From Crotalaria pallida (taxonomy: Eukaryota > Streptophyta > Magnoliopsida > Fabales > Fabaceae): a DNA stretch of 64,000 nt. Under the pieces are notes generated by a model. That model searched no databases. It worked only from the letters and a program-made list of their open reading frames with translations, and was not told where the DNA came from. Below are positions 1 to 12,601 of this stretch, one piece after another. The position numbers were made by a program, and so were the translations under genes. The stretch's first letter is position 1. Each line of letters begins with the position of its first letter. Where the stretch lies: the NCBI GenBank assembly GCA_037953625.1, contig CM075649.1:92013290-92077289 (forward strand), in the 5' to 3' direction.

Positions 1-81
1 TACATTTAAAATACTATATAATGTCCTTCAATAATAAAAAAAATTATGCTGTCAAAAATAAATATTCTATGCTCTTTTTTA

Positions 82-530
82 TCACCTGAAAATAGACATC
101 ATGTTATTCACTTCGTTTGCTGTATCATATACGTAAAGGTGTGCAAATTTAGGTGGTTGACCAACACATGGTGTAAGATTACCAATCATGTGGTAATTTT
201 GACCCAAAATCCTAAAAATAGTGGGTCCCGAACCTCGATTAATTTCATTATACACCTTGGCTGCCATATATGTGAAGTTATAGGCACCATTATAGAGTCC
301 GATATTTTCTCGAAAATGTTTACTCATATGTATGTCCTTTTTAAAAAAAATAGTTCCTTAATAAGGTCAGGAGGATCTTGAATCCGTAGTAACTGAACAT
401 CACCATTTCTGTGATATAGGATAAACTAAGGGATAGATTGCCTTTTTTTATTTGTGTTTTCTTTCTTCATACCACATCATAGCTCCACAATGCTTACATG
501 CCCATGATTGATCACCTAGGTGAGCATATG
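82..530 (-). pseudogene. Helitron replicase/helicase fragment (helitron helicase-like N region)
   Basis: Read on the minus strand, this is a decayed piece of a Helitron Rep-helicase polyprotein. From the high-coordinate end there is a zinc-finger-like stretch, CKHCGAMMWYEER (about 506-465), then a segment with GDVQLL and PPDLIKEL, and finally an open frame of 81 codons (327-82). That frame holds GPTIFRILGQNYHMIGNL and PPKFAHLYVYDT, which match the helitron_like_N consensus in order and spacing. Stops and frameshifts separate the three blocks and no catalytic Rep or helicase motif is present, so it cannot act alone. It probably runs off the left edge of the window. The family call rests on remembered consensus motifs; a protein search would settle it. 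Confidence 0.75.
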
Positions 531-983
531 AATCTATTCCTGTTGACAAACACATAATTACCAATATTTTGTTTAGTTACGCACATGATTGGTGAATTAT
601 ATGACTTTCATCACTGTATAATGGGCATACCTATATTAGCATTACCACACCGCTTCCTTTTGAGTATATCATGTCTTTTATGCCTTGAACATTGAGAATC
701 ACATGGAATTTGCAGTATAGATTGCACAGCTGCATAAAATTATGATATAAATCAACAAAATTTAAAATACATAAATCAATATTAGTATATACTGTCTTTT
801 AAAGTGAACAATTAATATTTTATCATAGAAGTACCGCACCTTCAGTTTATGTTCTCATTCTTTTGTTGCATAAGATATTTAATCTTCTATGCCTCGCATC
901 TCTTTAATCTTGTTTTTTTAATTATAGTCATTGCATGTATTCACTCCATTTGAGGCACCCATTGCATACTCATATGCGTAATT
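531..983. other. Unassigned AT-rich sequence between Helitron remnant and LTR array
   Basis: No open frame, RNA gene or terminal repeat was recognised. It may be more of the decayed Helitron, since it lies upstream of the fragment on the minus strand. It ends abruptly at the TGTAACACCCCG terminus of the first LTR. Confidence 0.4.
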
Positions 984-1870
984 TGTAACACCCCGATTTG
1001 GCAACTTGAAAACTTACATTATATATAGTGAAAATTAGGGCCATTTTTTTTTAAAACAAGTGTTATGTGAACATGAGAACACTTAGACTTTTAAAACATA
1101 GTTACAATTAAAACTCGTGTTCTCACATTACATAAACTCTTTTCAAGTTCCAAACCGAGATGTCACAAGACACCGCTCCTTGAAACTCGTTTTCAAAAGC
1201 ATCATTCAAAACGTAGCCCGTTTACTTGTTTCAAAACATTCATGTTTAATAAAACTTTAATTGGGGTACAATATGATAGAGCTAGGTAACTAAGGACTTA
1301 CAATGGAGTACATTCCGTCAGGGAAATTTCCTAGCTTCTAGTCATGCTTCCTATTACTTGTCGTCTAACTCCGGACTTTGGTTGATGAAGCCCACCACAC
1401 TTCCGCTGCGCCATCTACCCGTTGCAATATCAGCGGTTGCCGATATGACAACAAGGTAGGAGAGAGTCAGTGTTCCGAACACTAACGGGTTGACCATGCG
1501 GTCTCAGGGTAGATTGAATATAAAGACAGATTGGTAATATAACTAAAACAGTATAACCTAGATACTTATCATGATGCAATCACATAATCATCAACAAATA
1601 CATATAGCAGATAAAAATCATAGCAGTAATAAAATCATCATCATCATCATCATGAACACAAATACTTTACTCAGGTTCTTATCATCACAATCCCAAAATC
1701 TTTCTCATGAGCTTTCACAACTGCTCTCATTCCTTCTTTCCTCATAATTTCCACACTTATTACTTACTCCAAGGATTCTCTCATCTTATAAATCTTATTC
1801 GATGCTTAATGCTTTGATATACTTCTCTTTGAACCTCTTTGTCTTTTAAGTTTTATTGTTTCAATTAGCA

Positions 1871-1897
1871 TCAATGATGAGGGGGAAACATCATTGA
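1871..1897 (-). other. Hairpin with G-rich loop in LTR 1
   Basis: A perfect 9-bp stem (TCAATGATG with CATCATTGA) encloses the loop agggggaaa. A matching hairpin with a G-run in its loop occurs in LTR K (37182-37216), although the flanking sequence has drifted. In element sense the loop is C-rich. It could act as RNA structure in the transcript; function is inferred only from conservation. Confidence 0.5.
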
Positions 1898-1909
1898 GCT
1901 CACACACGT

Positions 1910-2342
1910 CTACATCTCCTCGGTCAACCACCCCACCTAGTCGGAAGCAAACAGGAGTACAGGACCTTTACCACGCGGGCACGACAGCTGTCACACAAAC
2001 AAATGGTCCCAGACCAGGAGGACTCAGCCTCAAATCAATTCATATCATTCATATCATATAATCAAGGCACACTCTTAGTGGCAATCACAAATGCCCCGTT
2101 CCAGTCCCTCTCCATTGTTCTAGATTTGCAATCAAGGGGGCGACAGTACAATTCTAGTTCCGGTGCAGAACTTATCACGGCATTAGACCCAGTCCCTACC
2201 ACGTTAGTACGCCACATGTGGGGTTTGTCTTCCTAGAAAAGTACTCTAGACTTCTTGACGTTTCACCGTCATCGTCCTCCCCTCATGCAATCTCCTCCTA
2301 AGTATCCGCAGATACTTATGGTTCCTTCCTCTCCACTACTTC
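1910..2342 (-). promoter_or_regulatory. Conserved LTR block, copy in LTR 1
   Basis: This stretch stays alignable with LTRs K and F, while sequence on both sides differs between families. It includes cctagtcggaagcaaacagg, gagtacaggacctttacc, a run around agtccctaccacgt, and the hairpin AAGTATC-CGCA-GATACTT at 2300-2317. The role is unknown; promoter, packaging or dimerisation functions are all possible for LTR sequence. Confidence 0.5.
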
Positions 2343-2599
2343 GATACGACACTCATACCTCACCGCGTTTGTAAATGTCTTTTAAAGTCTTTTAAAGTTT
2401 CAACGTTTTAATTAGCGGCTTAATCCTAACAGTCGGCTCGTCCTTGGTGCATCCCTTCAACGAAGCCCGACCACTAATCGCAATCCGTCCCCCTAAATCT
2501 CAATGGCATCCTGCCTCAAATCACTTTCTCATTATCACCATTCTCATAAACTCATTCTCATCATATTTCTCATCAACATCATCAGTATCTTTTCATCGT

Positions 2600-2810
2600 C
2601 TTTCTCAAAATATCTTTTCGCAAAACACTTTCGAAAACATGATTTCACAAAACTTTTACTTCACAAAACATTTTCAGAAACCTCATTTCATAAATCCTTT
2701 CACAAAACTTTTTCAAAAATAATGTTTCCAAAAACTTTCACAAAATATCATTTTCACAAAAGCTTTTCAAAAATCTCTTTTCAAAACCTTTTTCAAAAAC
2801 AATCACATTT
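2600..2810. repeat. Phased A-tract/T-tract degenerate repeat in LTR 1
   Basis: Runs such as cacaaaactttttcaaaa recur roughly every 10-16 bases. The short open frames here (rich in Phe, Ser, Lys, His) are a by-product of this composition and are not genes. The same tract occurs in LTR 2 (about 10195-10400) and LTR K (about 37950-38310). Confidence 0.6.
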
Positions 2811-5800
2811 TTGGATGAGTTCTAATGGAGGAGTAAGCTCAACTCAACACTAGGCTTCTTTCCAAAAACATGAACGAGGAATCACATCTCCATTCAAACC
2901 ACATCTCACTTCCATAACCACGTTCTCTTTCAAATCTCAACTCTTCATATCTCTTACAATTTCATTCGCATCGTGTTTCAACTCTTTCTCAATCATTCTC
3001 ATACTTTCTCTTCATTCTCAACTCATCACTTATTTCTTTCTTAATTATTTCTCATGTTCTTGTTTATTTCTCTTTTCTCTTTTCAATTTATCTTATTACT
3101 TTCACGGTTCCATCATCATCATTTCACTATCCCAACATAATCAAACAATTTCTCAACAAAATAAAGTATGCACAATAAATAAACATTTAGTATGCAAACA
3201 GAACAGATAAACATTTAGCACAACATCTACATTGCCTAATTCGCAGTACTCTTGCAATCCGTCTACTCGAATTACGAGCAACCACGTTACGGGATCACAG
3301 CACTCTCACTCACCTGGATGACGACACATCCAAAAACTTTTCAAGATTTCCAGTCGCTAACCTTGCCACGTTTTCTTCGCGTCCGACACCCGAACTAGAC
3401 ATTTTTCCCGTGCGTTAGAACGTTTTCGATCAATTCTTAATTTCGTTTTAAAACACTTTTAAATAATTCCCCCTTTTTTTTTTAAAGCACATTGCCAATA
3501 TCCAAAAAGGTTTTCAAATTCAAATCACTCTTAAATAAAAAATGTGTTCAAGAAAACTTTGAAAACCATCTCTTTGAAAATCTTTGCTAAATCAAATACA
3601 AAAATTCAAGAAAGTAAAACTTCAAAACCAATCAGATTAGTTTATTTAATTCTAAACATTATAAGATACTGATCAAAGAAGGTTCTTTAAAATTTTTCCA
3701 AATCAATTTAAGTTATTTAAATCACACCTTTTTAAAAAAAGCATTTTTCACAAATAAATCTCTCAAACAGTATTCAAAACAAACACAATCAATTAACACA
3801 GAACAATCACATACATATTTCAAAGCATACAAATCATTCACAAACATGTACACAAAAAGTCACATTTTTAATTATTTAAAATCATCAATTAAATTATAAT
3901 AAATTAATTCAATTATTCTTAAGAAAATAATTTAACTTAATCCTTTTAATTAATTCAACAAAACCGAATTACACATGTTTATTATTTTCTATCCACAAAT
4001 AAACTTCACAACTTAAAATCATTAAATTAGCATTACAAAAATCCTTTCACATAATCAAATCAACTTATTTATAAAAAAATCAAAAAGATAAAAGTAAGCA
4101 CATGTCACTTTCATTCAAACACATAACATATAGAACATAGTCATAATCCTAAGTCATTTCATGAAGACAATTATCCAACCAATTTAAACATGTATTGACC
4201 GAACTACACACATGCAGTTTGCAAAGATTTAATGCACAATTAAAATCAGGAAATTATTTTCTTCATTTTATAATGAAAACCGTGAGCATGCCATGGAAAA
4301 ATTAGTAAATTTTAATTTCATTTTCAAAACAAAATCAACACAATAATTTACACACATTTTCTTTTAAAATTAATTAATTCATGCATGCACTTTTTGAAAT
4401 CTTAAATTCATTTAACCTCATGATGTATACAACCTATATGAGGGACAACATAGTCTCCCACCTAATACCTAGGATGGCTTAAAGTCAACAGGCAAAAGAC
4501 AATGTTTTCATTTTTTTAACACACATAAAAATCAAATCAAATCATATTAGTATTTAAAGCTCATTTAAAACATCATGCAATAACATTTATTATAACAAAA
4601 ATCTTTTTCAAACACTTTTAGTACACATAAAATAAATTCAAGTTCATAATTCTTTTTCAAACCAAAAATAAAGGTTTAGTTTTATTTTCATGAAAATAAC
4701 ATACATGCTTTAGGAATCATTAGATATATTCTTAAAACCAACATGCATCAACTTTTTATAAAATAAAAAGCATGGATCCTATTATTATTAAACATGGCCG
4801 AATGGCCTCCTTAAAAAAAATAAAACATGCACATAATCAAACATTAAATCAAAACATGTTTAAACTTGAAAATCATTTTAAATCTTAATTTTTTCTTAAA
4901 ACCGAGACATACACATAAAAGAAAAAACAATTTTACTTTTGAAAAATAACTTGCAAATCAAGGATCTGAACACTTTCATTTATCAAGCAAAATAACTACA
5001 TGCACCACATAAAACAAATAAGGATCATCAACAAACCACATGCAAGACTAGAAACTTGAACTTTTTCACAAATCAAATTTAGATCTTAAATTTATTCAAC
5101 AAATAATTATAGAAATATGCATAGATCATGGTTTAGAAAAAAAGGATTTAACACGCAAAGACAAAGAACTTCACCTTATAAATCACCAAACTTAGAACAT
5201 AGATTTTCTTGTCACATAATCACAAACACACACATAGATCAAGATCTAAAAACCAAAATTCCACTTTATTAATAAATAAACTTAGATCATGGATTTATTT
5301 ATCAAATCATCACATAAACACAAATAGTCCACGGTTTAGCGAAGGAAAAATAGACATGCAAGAGAGTTTATTTTAGCTTTCACAAAAACCTTAGTTTTCT
5401 TTAGATCCTTAAAGATTTTGTTAGAAAAACTTTAGATCCAACAAAAGAAACCTTAAACGAACATCAAGCATCACATCTAACATATTACAAATTATTTAGA
5501 GTCCTTAAAGTCCAAGATCAAAGAAGATCAACACATAAAATCATCTTTGAAGTCATAAAATTTAACATGCAAGAAGAAAAGAAATAAGGATTTATAAGCT
5601 AAAAAGGAAAACTAAGCTATTACAAAATCTTCTTCTTGATCTTCGGTTCCTACCATGAAAGGGGATGGTCTCTTAGCTCTCAACACTCTTGATCTACAAG
5701 GGACAATGTTTGATCTAGTTGAAATTTCCTCTTCCTCCTCCTACATCACTCTCGGCCACCTCTCTCTTTTTCTCTCTATTTTCTTTTCTTTTCTTTCTCT

Positions 5801-6190
5801 AAGAGTAGAATGAGTCTCTTAGAGTGGTGTTTATGTTTGAGTAAAGAAATGAATTGGTGAAGAGAAGTGAAAATGGAAAATGAACTAAGGCTCACCCTAT
5901 TTTATAAGCAAATTCATTTTCCTCCTTGTGCCCTTTGTAGGTTGGTTCGGCCATGCACCTTGGGAGGGGTAGATTTGGGTTTTCAAAATTTTGCATGGGT
6001 GCATTTTATCAAATGCTAGGAGACAAGGTGGGATGGGCTAGAGCTTTAGGGGTCATTCTAGGTTTAAACATTAGTTAGGAAATAGTTAGGGTTTTCTTAC
6101 TTAGTTTGGGTTTGGTTCATGATTCTAGTTCATTTGGTTAGGGCTTTTTCTTACTCACCAAGTCTTCTAGAAAATTACACTCCTACTTAT

Positions 6191-6278
6191 GCACACACAC
6201 ATACACGTATCACATACCCACACATATACACACAAATACATACACATACCGTAGCACACACATTACACATACATGCAT
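6191..6278. repeat. CA/CATA-rich simple repeat in LTR 1
   Basis: Degenerate cacacata-type repeat near the high-coordinate end of the LTR (upstream end in element sense). The equivalent place in LTR 2 (18783-18868), K (41509-41722) and F (51208-51252) also carries a CA-rich tract. Confidence 0.7.
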
Positions 6279-6891
6279 TTTACATTTTATTTTCTTAACC
6301 TTATTTACTTAAACATTCTAATTGTTAATTCATACAATCATGCAATCATTTCATAAGAAATCACACTCACACAATTAATTTCATGCATCACTCAGTACAC
6401 ACACATCCATCCAATCATTCATCACACAAAAATTTTAAGCCAAATCAATAGATTTATTTTCTTTAAAACACAAACTCCAAAATTCGTATATTACAAACTC
6501 TGAAAATAAATTTTTATAAATCAACCCAAAAAAATCTGAAAATTACACTTTCAAAATCTACGTTTTAAGACGATCGTTTTGATATAAAGATCGTAAAAAT
6601 CCGAGTTACGGTTAAAAAGTTACTAATTTTTAAAGTTAACAGACCCAAAAACTTCATTTCTAACAAAATCACTTTTTAATAAAATCACCACCAATTTTTT
6701 TTTTTTTTATAAATCAAATCAACAAAACCATTCACTTCACATTTATAAAAACATTTTTGATTTATAAAAATCTTTGAAAATCATTACTTTATTTCTCTCT
6801 CACGTAACATATTTTTCTGAAAATATAATCTCAAGGTTTCTTTTTGACGAAAATCGTTTACGCACGTACGGGAAAAATGCGGGGTGTTACA

Positions 6892-8580
6892 TTCTCCCCA
6901 ACTTGAAGATTTCTCGTCCTCGAGAAATGCGGCGTAGAATTTGCCTAGTCGGTGGACGCGTAACTTCTTGACGAAATTCTTTTCCTCTTTAACTATCGCA
7001 ATCGTCGTATTTTCGAAAATGAACTATCTACTCGTCGTTCTTAAGAGTGAATCAAACGGATCACTTGCAAAAGTAATCCCTCGAAGAACTTTCAATAGCA
7101 AATAGGGTGGGTGAAAAACAACACAGTTTTAGTGGTAACAAAAGACTGAGGGTTCAAAGGTATCAAAATAGTGTTCGAGAACGAAAGGGTTATGCTCATT
7201 TGGGGTCAAGACACTACCACACTTCAAGGTTACATTCTTCTCATCAGTTCAAGCCTAGACAAGCTATTTCTCAAAACTTCACATTTCCAACTACTCCCCA
7301 ACTTAGATGACTCATATCTCTCTACACCACATTCATTATCACAGCTTAACCTCTAAATACTCCTATCCTTCACCACCTTTTTGATCAACTCTTACAAAAT
7401 TTCTCATCACTTAACTTCGATCTATCCTCTGGTTGTCTTATATCTCGCTAAACAATTGTCCTTATCAGACCCTTATGGTTACTATTAAATCTTCCTCTTA
7501 CTCTATCAACCACTAATCCTCAAGAAATATACACTATCTCACTCCTTATCTCACACACTCAATCATACAACTTAGACAATTCCAAACCTTTTTCCACTTC
7601 CCATAATTTTTCTTACATTCTAAACCATCAGAATTCCTCAATTCAAAGACCTATTATCCATTACCAAATCAAATCCTAGCTTTTTACCTAACCTTGAGTC
7701 AATCACTTAAAGATTCTAACCACAAGTTCCATCATCTTATCACTTCGACTCTACCATATCATCACTTATTCACCTCTATCTAGCCATTTTACACTCAAAT
7801 CAAGACTCTTAGGACTCTAAATCCTAATCATCACATTAATTTCTTCCTCATCTTATCACCACCTAAACCATTAATTTAACCAATCTGGCATCAAAACTCT
7901 TAGTCCTAATCGCTTTACATAACTCACCATTCATCTAAGATTTCCTTCAAGACTCATACTTCCTTTGTCCATACTAACTGGTCCTCATTCTCCTTAACCT
8001 TTACAACCCTTACCTAACATCACTTCACAATTCAATTCCCCACTTAGAACTATCTTTGTGACTGGGATAAGGTGTCAGGACCCAAAAGTCTCATTAAAAG
8101 TTTAGGAAAGATAAATGTCTGGTCAAAGATCAAAAGAGAAAGCTTTGGGCTCATTAGCAATCAAGGCTGTGTCAAAATGATGGTTTAAGATCCTCAGAAA
8201 AGGCTTCTTTAAATGTCATGCCAAAGCAATTTGGCACGCATAGGATTTATACAAGAAAAGCTTCAACAACAAAACAAAGGTTCTAGTTACATAACAAAGT
8301 CTCATATCAAGAATTCAGGGGTTATCTCAAGCAAAAAGGGTTCATATCAAAGGAGGATTCAACGAAAGAAGATTCTGAATCACGCATCAATTCCCATGAC
8401 GAAACTGATCTCTGCTCCCCGTCTTCGCCGTAGACGAAAACTGACGTACTCGCAGAAAGCATCCGCGTACTCTTAACGTTCTATCGCAATCCTATTACTA
8501 ACTCACACATAGAGACACACAACAGAGTACGTAAGTCCATGCAGAGGTTACTTAGATTAACCTGGCTCTTATACCACAAC
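6892..8580 (-). other. Internal region 1 of the non-autonomous element (no gag or pol)
   Basis: This 1.69-kb segment lies between two LTRs. In element sense it starts with the primer site (8576-8559) and ends with a purine-rich stretch next to the downstream LTR (rc of 6892-6903 reads AGTTGGGGAGAA), a plausible polypurine tract. The scattered short frames have no recognisable domain and no zinc knuckle, protease or RT motif. It looks like the internal domain of a LARD-type element. It carries about 60 bases around 7580-7650 that internal region 2 lacks. Confidence 0.7.
8559..8576 (-). other. Primer-binding site, internal region 1
   Basis: The reverse complement reads TGGTATAAGAGCCAGGTT, one base off the usual plant initiator-Met tRNA primer site TGGTATCAGAGCC. 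It begins four bases from the LTR end. The mismatch suggests age. Confidence 0.8.
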
Positions 8581-9507
8581 TGTAACACCCCGATTTGGCA
8601 ACTTGAAAACTTACATTAAATATAGTGAAAATTAGGGCCATTTTTTTTTAAAACAAGTGTTATGTGAACGTGAGAACACTTAGACTTTTAAAACATAGTT
8701 ACAATTAAAACTCGTGTTCTCACATTACATAAACTCTTTTCAAGTTCCAAACCGAGATGTCACAAGACACCGCGCCTTGAAACTCGTTTTCAAAAGCATC
8801 ATTCAAAACGTAGCCCGTTTACTTGTTTCAAAACATTCATGTTTAATAAAACTTTAATTGGGGTACAGTATGGTAGAGCTAGGTAACTAAGGACTTACAA
8901 TGGAGTACATTCCGTCAGGGAAATTTCCTAGCTTCTAGTTATGCTTCCTATTACTTGTCGTCTAACTCCGTACTTTGGTTGATGAAGCCCACCATGCTTC
9001 CGCCGCGCCATCTACCCGTTGCAATATCAGCGGTTGCCGATACGACAACAAGGTAGGAGAGAGTCAGTGTTCCGAACACTAACGGGTTGACCATGCGGTC
9101 TCAGGGTAGATTGAATATAAAGACAGACTGGTAATATAACTAAAACAGTATAACCTAGGTACTTATCATGATGCAATCACATAATCATCAACAAATACAT
9201 ATAGCAGATAAAAATCATAGCAGTAATAAAATCATCACCATCATCATCATGAACACAAATACTTTACTCTGGTTCTTATCATCACAATCCCAAAATCTTT
9301 CTCATGAGCTTTCACAACTGCTCTCATTCCTTCTTTCCTCATAATTTCCACACTTATTACTTACTCCAAGGATTCTCTCATCTTATAAATCTTATTCGAT
9401 GCTTAATGCTTTGATATACTTCTCTTTGAACCTCTTTGTCTTTTAAGTTTTATTGTTTCGATTAGCATCAATGATGAGGGGGAAACATCATTGAGCTCAC
9501 ACACGTG

Positions 9508-9940
9508 TACATCTCCTCGGTCAACCACCCAACCTAGTCGGAAGCAAACAGGAGTACAGGACCTTTACCACGCGGGCACGACAACTGTCACACAAACAAA
9601 TGGTCCCAGACCAGGAGGACTCAGCCTCAAATCAATTCATATCATTCATATCATATAATCAAGGCACGCTCTTAGCGGCAATCACAAATGCCCCGTTCCA
9701 GTCCCTCTCCATTGTTCTAGATTTCCAATCAAGGGGGTGACAGTACAATTCTAGTTCCGCTGCAGAACTTACCACGGCATTAGACCCAGTCCCTACCACG
9801 TTAGTACGCCACATGTGGGGTTTGGCTGCCTAGAAAAGTACTCTAGACTTCTTGACGTTTCACCATCATCGTCCTCCCCTCATGCAATCTCCTCCTAAGT
9901 ATCCGCAGATACTTATGGTTCCTTCCTCTCCACTACTTCG
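9508..9940 (-). promoter_or_regulatory. Conserved LTR block, copy in LTR 2
   Basis: Same block as at 1910-2342, with the hairpin AAGTATC-CGCA-GATACTT at 9897-9914. Differences from LTR 1 are scattered single bases. Confidence 0.5.
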
Positions 9941-12601
9941 ATACGACACTCATACCTCACCGCATTTGTAAATGTCTTTTAAAGTCTTTTAAAGTTTCAG
10001 CGTTTTAATTAGCGGCTTAATCCTAACAGTCGGCTCGTCCTTGGTGCATCCCTTCAACGAAGCCCGACCACTAATCACAATCCGTCCCCCTAAATCTCAA
10101 TGGCATCCAGCCTCAAATCACTTTCTCATTATCACCATTCTCATAAACTCATTCTCATCATATTTCTCATCAACATCATCAGTATCTTTTCATCGTCTTT
10201 CTCAAAATATCTTTTCGCAAAACTCTTTCGAAAACATGATTTCACAAAACTTTTACTTCACAAAACATTTTCAGAAACCTCATTTCATAAATCCTTTCAC
10301 AAAACTTTTTCAAAAATAATGTTTCCAAAAACTTTCACAAAATATCATTTTCACAAAAGCTTTTCAAAACCTTTTTCAAAAACAATCACATTTTTGGATG
10401 AGTTCTAATGGAGGAGCAAGCTCAACTCAACACTAGACTTCTTTCCAAAAACATGAACGAGGAATCACATCTCCATTCAAACCACATCTCACTTCCATAA
10501 CCACGTTCTCTTTCAAATCTCAACTCTTCATATCTCTTACAATTTCATTTGCATCGTGTTTCAACTCTTTCTCAATCATTCTCATACTTTCTCTTCATTC
10601 TCAACTCATCACTTATTTCTTTCTCAATTATTTGTCATGTTCTTGTTTATTTCTCTTTTCTCTTTTCAATTTATCTTATTACTTTCGTGGTTTCATCATC
10701 ATCATTTCACTATCCCAACATAATCAAACAATTTCTCAACAAAATAAAGTATGCACAATAAATAAACATTTAGTATGCAAACAAAACAGATAAACATTTA
10801 GCACAACATCTACATTGCCTAATTCGCAGTACTCTCGCAATTCGTCTACTCGAATTACGAGCAACCACGTTACGGGATCACAACACTCTCACTCACCTGG
10901 ATGATGACACATCCAAAAACTTTCCAAGATTTCCAGTCGCTAACCTTGCCACGTTTTCTTCGCGTCCGACACCCGAACTAGACATTTTTCCCGTGTGTTA
11001 GAACGTTTTCGATCAACTCTTAATTTCGTTTTAAAACACTTTTAAATAATTCCCCCTTTTTTTTTTAAAAGCACATTGCCAATATCCAAAAAGGTTTTCA
11101 AATTCAAATCACTATTAAATAAAAAAATGTGTTCAAGAAAACTTTGAAAACCATCTCTTTGAAAATCTTTGCTAAATCAAATACAAAAATTCAAGAAAGT
11201 AAAACTTCAAAACCAATCAGATTAGTTTATTAAATTCTAAACATTATAAGATACTGATCAAAGAAGGTTCTTTAAAATTTTTCCAAATCAATTTAAGTTA
11301 TTTAAATCACACCTTTTTAAACAAAGCATTTTTCACAAATAAATCTCTCAAACAGTATACAAAACAAACACATTCAATTAACACAGAACAATCACATACA
11401 TATTTCAAAGCATACAAATCATTCACAAACATGTACACAGAAAGTCACATTTTTAATTATTTAAAATCATCAATTAAATTATAATAAACTGATTCAATTA
11501 TTCTTAAGAAAATAGTTTAACTTAATCCTTTTAATTAATTCAACAAAACCGAATTACACATGTTTATTATTTTCTATCCACAAATAAACTTCACAACTTA
11601 AAATCATTAAATTAGCATTACAAAAATCCTTTCACATAATCAAATCAACTTATTTATAAAAAAATCAAAAAGATAAAAGTAAGCACATGTCACTTTCATT
11701 CAAACACATAACATATAGAACATAGTCATAATCCTAAGTCATTTCATGAAGACAATTATCCAACCAATTTAAACATGTATTGACCGAACTACACACATGC
11801 AGTTTGCAAAGATTTAATGCACAATTAAAATCAGGAAATTATTTTCTTTATTTTATAATGAAAACCGTGAGCATGCCATGGAAAAATTAGTAAATTTTAA
11901 TTTCATTTTCAAAACAAAATCAACACAACAATTATACACATTTTCTTTTAAAATTAATTAATTCATGAATGCACTTTTTGAAATCTTAAATTCATTTAAC
12001 CTCATGATGTATACAACCTATATGAGGGACAACATAGTCTCCCACCTAATACCTAGGATGGCTTTAAAGTCAACATGCAAAAGACAATGTTTTCATTTTT
12101 TTAACGCACATAAAAATCAAATCAAATCATATTAGTATTTAAAGCTCATTTAAAACATCATGCAATAACATTTATTATAACAAAAATCTTTTTCAAACAC
12201 TTTTAGTACACATAAAATAAATTCAAGTTCATAATTCTTTTTCAAACCAAAAATAAAGGTTTAGTTTTATTTTCATGAAAATAACATGCATGCATTAGGA
12301 ATCATTAGATCTATTCTTAAAACCAACATGCATCAACTTTTTATAAAATAAAAAGCATGGATCCTATTATTATTAAACATGGCCGAATGGCCTGCTTAAA
12401 AAAAATAAAACATGCACATAATCAAACATTAAATCAAAACATGTTTAAACTTGAAAATCATTTTAAATCTTAATTATTTTCTTAAAACCGAGACTGCAAA
12501 GCTAAAAATCCTCATTTTCTTCTCAATAAAAAATAAGGATTAGGGTTTTTGCTATCTTCTCTCTCCTTCCTTCACGGTGATTGCACCGGGAAGCCGCCGG
12601 C

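Larger units (their letters stand above)
984..6891 (-). repeat. LTR copy 1 of the tandem array (5,908 bp)
   Basis: This LTR is complete, with TG...CA ends. In element sense it runs from 6891 to 984. Landmarks from the low-coordinate side: a decayed small ORF start at 1413 (leader CAACGGGTAGATGG), a conserved block with hairpins (1871-2342), a phased A/T tract (2600-2810), long AT-rich spacer, a CT-rich stretch near 5740-5810 and a CA-rich simple repeat (6191-6278). It is unusually long for a plant LTR. It matches LTR 2 closely along its length. Confidence 0.85.

Noticed and set aside
2444..2853. Short open frames rich in Phe, Ser, His and Lys in LTR 1, repeated at 10041-10408 and 37953-38168
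   Set aside because: They arise from the phased A/T tract and lie antisense to the element; frame and length are not maintained.
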